NCBI RefSeq assembly: GCF_007786445.1 | Contig: NZ_VNJI01000001.1 | Location: forward strand, 1 to 64,000 | Source: Paenibacillus cremeus | GTDB lineage: Bacteria; Bacillota; Bacilli; Paenibacillales; NBRC-103111 | Direction of reading: 5' to 3' | Length of the DNA stretch: 64,000 nt | Shown here: one piece after another, positions 1 through 7,069 of the stretch | Position numbering within the stretch: position 1 is the first letter of the stretch | Layout of the letters: each line of letters starts with the position of its first letter | Made by a program: the position numbers and the translations under genes | Notes under the pieces: generated by a model | Database searches by the model: none | Seen by the model: only the letters and a program-made list of their open reading frames with translations | Told to the model about the DNA's origin: nothing

Positions 1-123
1 CCCGTCCCGTCCCGTCCCGTCCCGTCCCGTCCCGTCCCGTCCCGTCCCGTCCCGTCCCGTCCCGTCCCGTCCCGTCCCGTCCCGTCCCGTCCCGTCCCGT
101 CCCGTCCCGTCCCGTCCCGTCCC
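1..123. repeat. CCCGT pentanucleotide tandem array
   Basis: Twenty-four perfect CCCGT units followed by CCC. It starts at the first base of the window, so its true length is unknown. The opposite strand reads ACGGG, with a GGG run every five bases, so it could form G-quadruplexes. It ends abruptly in ordinary sequence about 225 bp before the first gene. It may be a real simple repeat or an artefact of a contig end. Confidence 0.97.
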
Positions 124-348
124 ACAAACATTTCCCGAGCAATAATCCCGATTCCACGCGCTCCCGAGCCACTCAATCTAATGATTATCCCCTGACCCTC
201 TCATGATTATAGGGGGACGCCATGCTTGTTTTGCTAGGTGCCATCAATCAGGCTTTATCATGATTGTATCCGGTTACAAAATAGGATGCTATGATCGACT
301 CATCACCAAACCAATCCAACGCTTACCATACAGAAAGGATGGGATCCC
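124..348. other. Intergenic region before the first ABC operon
   Basis: No gene is seen here. The stretch holds three copies of ATGATT followed by AT or GT (near 182, 204 and 261), a cre-like palindrome at 265-278, and an AGAAAGGAT ribosome binding site near 331. A TATGAT hexamer at 290-295 could be a -10 box, but no properly spaced -35 box was found. Confidence 0.5.
265..278. promoter_or_regulatory. cre-like CcpA site, one mismatch
   Basis: TGTATCCGGTTACA matches the CcpA consensus TGWAANCGNTNWCA at all but the fifth position and is nearly palindromic. It lies about 70 bp upstream of a sugar-uptake permease gene, where carbon catabolite repression would be expected. Confidence 0.45.
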
Positions 349-1305
349 TTGAGTGTATCCACTGCGACCGACAGGCCGAAAACGGCGGTAACGCTCGCCG
401 GCCAAGTGCTGCGAAAACGGCTGGTAAAAAATCGCTGGCTGTACTACATGCTGGCACCCGGTGTGCTGTATTTTATACTTTTTAAATACGCACCGATGTG
501 GGGAATACTGATTGCCTTTCAAGACTATTCGCCGTTTACCGGCTTTTGGGGCAGCCCGTGGATCGGCTTCGAGCACTTCACAACCTTTTTTAACGAGCCG
601 CAGTTTGGGCAGCTGTTTGCTAATACGCTAATTCTCGCGGTCTATAACATCGTCTTTTTCTTTCCGCTTCCGATCATCATCGCGCTTCTCCTGAACGAGG
701 TGCGCAAGGAAGTGTTCAAACGAACGGTTCAAAGCTTGATCTACATCCCGCATTTCATCTCCTGGGTGGTCGTGGTGGGGCTGGCGTACATTTTGTTCAC
801 GACGGAGGGCGGCATTGTCAACGAGATCATTACCTCCTACGGCGGGGAAAAAATCAATCTGCTGCTCAACAAAGACTGGTTCCGGACGATGATCATGGGC
901 GAAATGATGTGGAAGGAAACCGGCTGGGGCACGATTTTGTTTCTGGCCGCACTGGCTGGGGTGGATACGCAGCTGTACGAAGCCGCCCGCATCGACGGTG
1001 CCGGACGGTGGAAGCAGCTGATTCATGTCACGCTCCCCGCGATCCGGGGCACGATTGTGGTGCTGCTCATCCTGCGCCTGGGCCACTTCCTCGATGTCGG
1101 GTTCGAGCAAATCTTCCTCATGCTCAATCCGATGAACCGTGAGGTCGGCGAGGTATTCGAGACGTATGTGTACGAACGAGGGATTCAGCAGGGGGACTTC
1201 AGTTATTCCACAGCGGTCAATTTGTTCAAATCGATCATCGGCATCACCTTGGTGGTGTGCGCCAATTTCTTTGCCAAGAAAGTGGGAGAAGAGGGCATCT
1301 ACTAA
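349..1305 (+). CDS. ABC sugar transporter permease (LplB/MetI type)
   Basis: A 318-residue integral membrane protein of the binding-protein-dependent permease family, forming half of the channel of a carbohydrate importer. Six or so hydrophobic helices are visible, and the cytoplasmic EAA loop that docks the ATPase reads YEAARIDGAGRW, at about residues 209-220. The start is TTG at 349, chosen because AGAAAGGAT lies just upstream. The N-terminus is the extended polar type seen in the LplB subfamily. The partner permease follows after 39 bp, then a binding lipoprotein. No ATPase is encoded nearby, which is usual for these systems because a shared MsmX-type ATPase serves several importers (family knowledge). 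The substrate is unknown; the enolase-superfamily gene downstream suggests a sugar or sugar acid. Confidence 0.92.
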   Translation: MSVSTATDRPKTAVTLAGQVLRKRLVKNRWLYYMLAPGVLYFILFKYAPMWGILIAFQDYSPFTGFWGSPWIGFEHFTTFFNEPQFGQLFANTLILAVYNIVFFFPLPIIIALLLNEVRKEVFKRTVQSLIYIPHFISWVVVVGLAYILFTTEGGIVNEIITSYGGEKINLLLNKDWFRTMIMGEMMWKETGWGTILFLAALAGVDTQLYEAARIDGAGRWKQLIHVTLPAIRGTIVVLLILRLGHFLDVGFEQIFLMLNPMNREVGEVFETYVYERGIQQGDFSYSTAVNLFKSIIGITLVVCANFFAKKVGEEGIY

Positions 1306-1344
1306 GCGAAGAAGCCCACAGGTAGGCCGGAAAGGAGAGCCAAT

Positions 1345-2220
1345 ATGAAGGAATCGCTTGGCAGCAGGCTGTTTGATGTGTTTAACTACGTCTTTTTGGG
1401 ATTTTGCGGCTTGGTCACGGTGCTGCCGTTCATTTATGTCGTAGGAGGGTCGTTCACCTCGCCGCAGGAGTTTATCAGCCGCAAGGTGGTCATATTTCCG
1501 CATCATCTGTCGCTGGAGGGCTATAAGTATATTTTTTCCACGAACGTGCTGCTCACCAGTCTCGGGGTCTCGATCTTCATTACGGTGGCGGGAACCGCGA
1601 TCAATCTGCTGTTTACATGCCTGATGGCGTACCCGTTGTCGCGAAAAGATCTGGATGGCCGCCGAATCATCATGCTGGGCGTGGTGTTCTCGATGCTGTT
1701 CAGCGGGGGAATGATTCCGCTCTTTCTGGTGGTGAAAGCGCTGGGACTGATGAATTCCTTCTGGTCGCTGCTGCTGCCCGGAGCGATTAGCGCGTTTAAC
1801 CTGATCGTGCTGAAAAATTTTTTCCAGGAGCTGCCCGAGGGGCTGGAGGAGGCGGCCAAAATCGACGGCTGCAACGACCTTCGCATCCTGTGGCAGATCG
1901 TACTTCCGCTGTCGCTGCCGGCGATTGCGACGTTCTCGCTCTTTTACGCGGTTGGACATTGGAACGCCTTCTTCCATGCCATCATGTACATCAATGACAA
2001 CTACAAATGGCCGATTCAGGTTTGGCTGCGACAGATCGTCATCCTGTCCTCCGGGGGATTGGGCGATTCGGGGGGCTTTGACGCCAATTACGTCGTGCCG
2101 CCCGTACAGATTATTAAAATGGCGGTCATCGTCATCTCCACCGTGCCGATTTTGTGCGTGTATCCGTTTTTGCAGAAGCATTTTGCCAAGGGAGCTTTGA
2201 TGGGCTCCGTAAAAGGATAA
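1345..2220 (+). CDS. ABC sugar transporter permease (YtcP type)
   Basis: A 291-residue inner-membrane permease, the second channel subunit of the importer begun at 349. The EAA motif reads EEAAKIDGCNDL, about residues 170-181, and is followed by the typical LPLSLPAIATF segment. The ending LMGSVKG is usual for this CarQ/YtcP-like subfamily. The ATG at 1345 has a strong AGGAAAGGAGAG site. It is very like the permease at 44046 in order, length and C-terminus, so the window holds two paralogous importers. Confidence 0.92.
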   Translation: MKESLGSRLFDVFNYVFLGFCGLVTVLPFIYVVGGSFTSPQEFISRKVVIFPHHLSLEGYKYIFSTNVLLTSLGVSIFITVAGTAINLLFTCLMAYPLSRKDLDGRRIIMLGVVFSMLFSGGMIPLFLVVKALGLMNSFWSLLLPGAISAFNLIVLKNFFQELPEGLEEAAKIDGCNDLRILWQIVLPLSLPAIATFSLFYAVGHWNAFFHAIMYINDNYKWPIQVWLRQIVILSSGGLGDSGGFDANYVVPPVQIIKMAVIVISTVPILCVYPFLQKHFAKGALMGSVKG

Positions 2221-2247
2221 GAGCTGCTGCTCGAAAAAGGAGGAGCT

Positions 2248-2292
2248 ATGCGGAGTACGGATCGTTTGGAGCGTTCGCCTCCCGTTGGATGA
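2248..2292 (+). CDS. Possible 14-residue ORF with strong ribosome site
   Basis: ATG at 2248 follows AAAGGAGGAGCT and opens a frame of only 14 codons (MRSTDRLERSPPVG) ending in TGA. It lies in the 144-bp gap between the second permease and the next gene. It could be a leader peptide, the remnant of a lost gene start, or chance. The ribosome binding site is the only support. Confidence 0.2.
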   Translation: MRSTDRLERSPPVG

Positions 2293-2364
2293 GGCCAGAG
2301 CTCGCACCAGTAAGCATGCAGCCTTTACATCTTACAATTACACTCTTGCATTGGAGGATGAGAA

Positions 2365-3240
2365 ATGTCAGACAACCTGGCTCGTACGGCGGTAGTGGAA
2401 GATTGCCTCAATCTCATGCTGGCTTCGGAGCACATCTGTGAAGCCTTTAAGGAGGCGGGGCGAGAGCATGCGAATTTCGCACAGTTCGGCAGCTTCGCGT
2501 CTCCGGGAGACCAAATTGCGCTCCAGCAGCTGGCCAAATACAGGGAAAACTGGGAGTCCCATAAGTCGGTGAAGGAGGAGATCGGCTTCCGGTCGGCTCC
2601 GTTGGTACCGAAAACCAAAGCGGAATCCGTCCTGGCGTACGTACTGGGCTGGCTGTGTCATCGGGCGGCGGACAGCAAGCTGAAGCCGGGCTCGGCCGAA
2701 GCGGGCCTGTACCAGGATGCGCTGTTGTTTCACCGATTGTACGTGAACGAAGGCCAGACGCCGCAGGCTTACCGCAGCCCAGGCGCACCGCTCGAACAGG
2801 CCGCCACCATCGGCAGCAAGGAGCTGGCCGAACTGTTTCGCGAGCTGCAGCAGCGCTTTTTTATCGAGATGCACACGTACGTACCGGACGTGGACAATAT
2901 CGAGGGCTGGTTCGACAAGCTGCACGTCCAGCTTAAGGAGCGCTCGGCGTACATGGACCGCTTCGCGGAAGCGCTGATGAACCCGGAGCCGGAAAAGGTG
3001 CAGCAGCACGTGGACGGCACGAATTTCTACAGCGACGAGGATGCGATTATTCGATTGACGCTGTCGATTCGCCAGGGGGCGCAGCCATCCCAAGCGGAGA
3101 TCGAAGCGGCGTACGCAGCGGAGCCGAAGAGCCGATATGCCCAGGCTTTGAAGCAAGGCTATCGCAACCTGCTGAGTGCGAACGCATTTTTCACCGGAAG
3201 CATTGATCAAGGCCGATTGAGCGAACAGCTCGCGGTTTAA
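2365..3240 (+). CDS. Conserved protein of unknown function, copy 1
   Basis: A 291-residue soluble, helix-rich protein with no signal peptide or membrane segment. I do not recognise the family with certainty. It is a clear paralogue of the protein at 4884: both share AVVEDC near the N-terminus, a QFGS segment, LGWLCHRAAD (about residues 93-102), a D-A-x-x-F-H-x-L-Y block, a GWFDKLH or TWFDKLH block and a DGTNFYSDEDAII-like block. The LGWLCHRAAD and FGS..GD pattern faintly recalls the zinc-dependent phospholipase C-like superfamily, but copy 1 lacks the early His that copy 2 has. GGAGGATGAGAA supports the ATG. It sits inside an ABC uptake operon, between permease and binding protein, so a role tied to that substrate is likely. 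Confidence 0.75.
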   Translation: MSDNLARTAVVEDCLNLMLASEHICEAFKEAGREHANFAQFGSFASPGDQIALQQLAKYRENWESHKSVKEEIGFRSAPLVPKTKAESVLAYVLGWLCHRAADSKLKPGSAEAGLYQDALLFHRLYVNEGQTPQAYRSPGAPLEQAATIGSKELAELFRELQQRFFIEMHTYVPDVDNIEGWFDKLHVQLKERSAYMDRFAEALMNPEPEKVQQHVDGTNFYSDEDAIIRLTLSIRQGAQPSQAEIEAAYAAEPKSRYAQALKQGYRNLLSANAFFTGSIDQGRLSEQLAV

Positions 3241-3270
3241 TCCGATTCAAAATAATAAGGGGGCTCTTAC

Positions 3271-4860
3271 ATGAACACGCCAAGGAAATCCAAGTACATG
3301 CTAGGACTGGCTGGAAGTCTCTTAGTCACGACGGCGCTGGCCGCTTGCACCAGCAGCCCGCCTCCGGCGGCATCGGATTCGAAGCCGCAGGGCAATGCAC
3401 CGGCCGCTTCACCCGACAGCGCACCTGCTAGCGCGCCGGCCAAAGAAGAGAAGCCGTTTGTGATCACCATGATGAACTTGTCTGTTCTGTCGGAGCCTCC
3501 GAAGGAGAACGATCCGGTCATTACTGCGGTCGAGAAGCTGACCAACACCGACCTGCAAATTCAATGGATACCTAACGGAACCTACGACGAGAAGGTCAAC
3601 GCGACCGTAGCGTCGGGGCAGCTGCCGATGGTGCTGCTGGTCAGCACACCGGCTCCCTCCAACATTAAAAATGCCATGAAAGCCGGGCAGTTCTGGGAAA
3701 TCGGCCCTTACCTGAAGGATTACCCGAATCTGCAGAAGGCGATCAATCCGCAGGTGCTCAAAAGTACGGCGGTCGGCGGGAAATATTATACGATCCCCCG
3801 CGCCCGTTCACTGGTGGGAGACGGCATGATTTACCGCACAGACTGGCTGAACAAGCTGGGCCTCAAGCCGCCGACGACGCTGGACGAAATGTACGAAGTC
3901 ATTAAGGCCTTTGCACAGAAGGACCCGGACGGCAACGGGAAAAATGATACGATCGGCCTCGCCGAAGAGAAGAGCATCCGCGGCTTCAAGCTGATTCTGG
4001 CAGCTACAGGCGGCGGTAACGTTTGGGAGGTCAAGGACGGTAAGATCGTCCCGGCCCACGAAAGCAAAGCTTATCTGGATGCGATGAACTGGTATAAGCG
4101 CTTGTATCAGGAAAAGCTGATCAATCAAGATTTTGCCATTACCGAGCGGGTGCAAAATATTGATAACGGCAACAAAGGGCTGTTCGGCTTCCGGATGGGC
4201 GACAACGACTTTATTACGCGCCACACCGAGCTGTTCAAGCTGAATCCGTCGGCGGAGCTGGATACCTCCAGTATCCTCAAGGGCGTGAACGGCACCAAGC
4301 TGCTGATGGATACCGGGATGTCGGGCAGCTTCGTCATTCCGAAGCAAACCGTGAAGACGGAGGCCGACCTCAAGCGCATTTTGCAATACTTCGATAAGCT
4401 CTCCACACCGGAAGGTCAAAATATTTTTGAATGGGGTATCGAAGGCGTTCACTACACCGTTAAAAATGGCAAAGCGGACCGCACACCGGAGCAAGCGACG
4501 AAATACGCTTCCGAGGTCATTCAGATGGAGCAGGCGATGCAGGTGGCCGACGGCTCGCTGTCCATGGACGGTACGCTGGACAAATATACGGCGAAGTATA
4601 AGGCGGCCAAGAAGGAAGTCGCTGCTATTCCGAACGTATTCGTGGAAAATCCGGCTGCAGCCTACAGCTCCCCAACGTTTGACCAGAAGCGCACCCAGCT
4701 GGACAAAATCATCAGCGATGCCCGCGTGAAATACATCATGGGCGAAATTGATGAGAAGGGCTGGAAGGCGGCGCTGGACAGCTGGCAAAAATCCGGCGGC
4801 GACAAAGTGCTGGAAGAGCTGAACAAAGAGTACCAAGCCGACCCGAATAAAGCTAAATAA
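3271..4860 (+). CDS. Extracellular solute-binding lipoprotein (LplA type)
   Basis: A 529-residue binding protein that captures a sugar outside the cell and delivers it to the permeases at 349 and 1345. Residues 1-25 form a lipoprotein signal with lipobox LAAC; Cys26 would be lipidated. A Ser/Pro/Ala-rich tether (about residues 27-58) follows. Conserved family stretches include TDWLNKLGLKPPTTLDEMYE and the calcium-loop-like KDPDGNGKND. The length is normal for the roughly 500-residue LplA subfamily. AAGGGGG precedes the ATG by about 9 bases. The gene lies between the two paralogous unknown genes, in the same direction, with gaps of 30 and 23 bp, so all three are probably cotranscribed. Confidence 0.93.
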   Translation: MNTPRKSKYMLGLAGSLLVTTALAACTSSPPPAASDSKPQGNAPAASPDSAPASAPAKEEKPFVITMMNLSVLSEPPKENDPVITAVEKLTNTDLQIQWIPNGTYDEKVNATVASGQLPMVLLVSTPAPSNIKNAMKAGQFWEIGPYLKDYPNLQKAINPQVLKSTAVGGKYYTIPRARSLVGDGMIYRTDWLNKLGLKPPTTLDEMYEVIKAFAQKDPDGNGKNDTIGLAEEKSIRGFKLILAATGGGNVWEVKDGKIVPAHESKAYLDAMNWYKRLYQEKLINQDFAITERVQNIDNGNKGLFGFRMGDNDFITRHTELFKLNPSAELDTSSILKGVNGTKLLMDTGMSGSFVIPKQTVKTEADLKRILQYFDKLSTPEGQNIFEWGIEGVHYTVKNGKADRTPEQATKYASEVIQMEQAMQVADGSLSMDGTLDKYTAKYKAAKKEVAAIPNVFVENPAAAYSSPTFDQKRTQLDKIISDARVKYIMGEIDEKGWKAALDSWQKSGGDKVLEELNKEYQADPNKAK

Positions 4861-4883
4861 TCGATAGAGCGGAGCGTGAGCGC

Positions 4884-5798
4884 GTGTCAGAAAATGTTAC
4901 TCACACAGCGGTCGTCGAAGACTGCTTTAATATGATGTTTGCTACTTCCGATGCCATATGCGATGCGTTTAAAGATGCCGGACGCCATCATATTCAGTTC
5001 TCCCAATTCGGCAGCGTCACCCGTTCCGGAGACAAATTCACGATCCCGCTGCTGGAGAAGTACAGAACGAATTACGACGCCCGCAAGGACGAGGAGCAAT
5101 TAGGCTACAAGCTGGCCTTCGTGCTGGGCTGGCTGTGCCACCGGGCGGCGGATCGCCAGATGAAGGTCGTCTTCCGCGAGGCGGAGCCGGAATCCAGGGA
5201 GTTCCCGACCGATTGCAGCATTTATCACGATGCATTTATTTTCCATAAGCTGTATGCGGATAACCGCAGCACGCCGTTTCCATATCGCACAGCCCATTTT
5301 GAAAAACGGATGGAGAGCCTGCCGGCAGCCGCCGAGGTGAAGGCGAATGCCGTGGCCAATACGTACCGCTACATGTGGCAGCGGTTCTTGCTCGAGTTGC
5401 AGACGTTCGTGCAGGATACGACGAATGTGGACACCTGGTTCGATAAGCTGCATGCGAAGCATCAGGAGCAGGTCATTCACTTGGATCGCTACGCGGAGGC
5501 GGCGCTGACGCCCGATCCGGTGAAGGTGAAGCGATTCATCGAAGACACGAACTTCTACAGTGAAGAGGACCGGATCATCCAGCTGACGCAAGCGCTGCGC
5601 AAGGGAGCGAAGCCGTCGCCGGAGGAAGTGGAAGCCGCGTTCGCGGAAGAGCCTTCGAGCCAGTATGCGCAAGCCGTGAAGATGGGTTACGGGTATTTGC
5701 GGAGCGCCAGCGCTTACTTCGAGGAGAAGATCGATCAGGACACGCTCAAGGATTGGCTCGATGTGGGCAAGAAGGGCAGAGACGGACAGTCGGTGTAA
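4884..5798 (+). CDS. Conserved protein of unknown function, copy 2
   Basis: A 304-residue paralogue of the protein at 2365, starting with GTG 23 bp after the binding-protein gene. It keeps the same blocks in the same order: HTAVVEDCF, HIQFSQFGS, LGWLCHRAADRQ (about residues 80-91), YHDAFIFHKLYAD, TWFDKLHAKHQE and DTNFYSEEDRIIQLT. The His and Asp residues in these blocks could bind metal. A helical fold and a remote relation to zinc-dependent phospholipase C-like proteins are inferences only. Copy 2 keeps an early His (residue 6) that is Arg in copy 1, which may mean that one copy lost a ligand. No signal peptide is seen, so it is probably cytosolic. Confidence 0.75.
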   Translation: MSENVTHTAVVEDCFNMMFATSDAICDAFKDAGRHHIQFSQFGSVTRSGDKFTIPLLEKYRTNYDARKDEEQLGYKLAFVLGWLCHRAADRQMKVVFREAEPESREFPTDCSIYHDAFIFHKLYADNRSTPFPYRTAHFEKRMESLPAAAEVKANAVANTYRYMWQRFLLELQTFVQDTTNVDTWFDKLHAKHQEQVIHLDRYAEAALTPDPVKVKRFIEDTNFYSEEDRIIQLTQALRKGAKPSPEEVEAAFAEEPSSQYAQAVKMGYGYLRSASAYFEEKIDQDTLKDWLDVGKKGRDGQSV

Positions 5799-5824
5799 CA
5801 GAAATTATAATATCATCCCATGAG

Positions 5825-5847
5825 CCGGACCGGTCTGACCGGTCCGG
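5825..5847. repeat. Perfect 10-bp hairpin
   Basis: CCGGACCGGT, a three-base loop CTG, then ACCGGTCCGG. It is a perfect GC-rich stem between the second unknown gene and the enolase-family gene. No T-run follows, so it is more likely an mRNA-processing or stabilising hairpin, or a protein site, than an intrinsic terminator. Confidence 0.85.
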
Positions 5848-5873
5848 TATCTTACATATCAGGAGGAATTCCA

Positions 5874-6959
5874 ATGAAAATTACGCAGCTTACCTGTTAC
5901 TCTGCCAAAGGCCTGCTTTACATTAAGCTCGATACGGATGAGGGAATTTCAGGCTTCGGGGAATGCAGTCCCATGCAGATTGAAACGACGCTGCAAATCA
6001 TCCGAAATGTCGTGAAGCCGCAGGTGATCGGCATGAGCCCGTTTGACGGCGAGCTGATCGAGGAGCGGGTCATGGCGAAGCATTACAAGATATCCGGCCA
6101 GCTGCTCGCGATGGCCTACAGCGGCGTCGAAATCGCCTGCTGGGACATTCGCGCGAAGGCGGCGAACCAGCCGTTGTACAATCTGCTTGGTGGCAAATAC
6201 CGGCAAGAGGTTCCGCTGTACGGCTCCAGCATGAGCAGGGATTTGACCTATGAGCAGGAGGCTCAGAAGCTGCGGGAGGGTATCGACAAGTTTCAATTCA
6301 AGGCGGTCAAAATCAAGGTAGGACCAAGGATGGGGACGGGCCTTCCGGTGAATCTGCAGAACGATGTGGAGAAGGTGCGAACCGTCCGGGAAGCGATCGG
6401 CCCCGATGTGAAGCTGATGATCGACGGCAACAGCTCGTACACTTACATTCAAGCCGTGCAGCTGTACGACCGCATCAAGCAGTACGACCTCTATCATTAC
6501 GAGGAGCCGTGCCCGTACTACGATATCGAAGCCTATGTGAAGCTGGCCAGCAACCTTCCGGTTCCGATCCATATCGGTGAGCAGGACTGGAATCTGTACA
6601 CGTTCCGCGATTTTATCGCTCGGGGCGCTTGCCACATGTATGCGGCGGATCCGATCAAGTGCGGCGGCTTGTCCAATGCCAAGCGGGCGGCGGCGCTATG
6701 CCGGGCGTTCGGCATTCACTATATTCCGCATAATACGACGCGGGGCATCGGCTTTGCGGCGGCGCTGCATCTGGCGGCGAGCACGCCGGAATGCAATGGC
6801 TACTACGAGTATTCCATCGAGAAAGAGAATATTCGAGAGCAGTTTATTCAAGATTCGCTCAAGGTGAGCGACGGATATATCCAGGTGCCGGAAGGCCCAG
6901 GACTTGGCGTCGAGATCGATGTAGAAAAAATGGAAAAGCTTCTGCAAGTCACAAAGTAA
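5874..6959 (+). CDS. Mandelate racemase/muconate lactonizing enzyme family protein
   Basis: A 361-residue enolase-superfamily enzyme that would abstract a proton next to a carboxylate, as in sugar-acid dehydratases, racemases or epimerases. The KxK motif (K146/K148 in KAVKIKVG), the metal ligands D184 (MIDGNSS), E210 (EEPCP) and E236 (GEQDW), the ADPIKCGG strand and the catalytic-type His in IPHN (about H286) are all visible. These fit the mandelate-racemase branch. The start at 5874 is chosen over an upstream in-frame ATG at 5820 because AGGAGGAATT lies just before it and the family begins MKITQL. Its place behind a sugar importer suggests it acts on the imported compound or its oxidised form. 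The exact substrate cannot be read. Confidence 0.9.
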   Translation: MKITQLTCYSAKGLLYIKLDTDEGISGFGECSPMQIETTLQIIRNVVKPQVIGMSPFDGELIEERVMAKHYKISGQLLAMAYSGVEIACWDIRAKAANQPLYNLLGGKYRQEVPLYGSSMSRDLTYEQEAQKLREGIDKFQFKAVKIKVGPRMGTGLPVNLQNDVEKVRTVREAIGPDVKLMIDGNSSYTYIQAVQLYDRIKQYDLYHYEEPCPYYDIEAYVKLASNLPVPIHIGEQDWNLYTFRDFIARGACHMYAADPIKCGGLSNAKRAAALCRAFGIHYIPHNTTRGIGFAAALHLAASTPECNGYYEYSIEKENIREQFIQDSLKVSDGYIQVPEGPGLGVEIDVEKMEKLLQVTK

Positions 6960-7069
6960 TGCCATAATCCCTCAAAATAAGGTGTATAATGGAAGAGCAC
7001 AGGTTACTTACCTAATTTCCTTTTTGCTGGAGGTAGGCTTGTAGCAGGACAAACAGGTGGTGGCAGATC

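Noticed and set aside
1-123. Telomere of a linear replicon
   Set aside because: The repeat is pentameric and at the window edge, but nothing else suggests a linear chromosome in this type of organism.
628-2307. A 559-codon open frame on the minus strand over the two permease genes
   Set aside because: Its product is Arg/Gln/His-rich low-quality sequence with no domain, while the plus strand codes for two clear permeases. It is the mirror of their codon bias.
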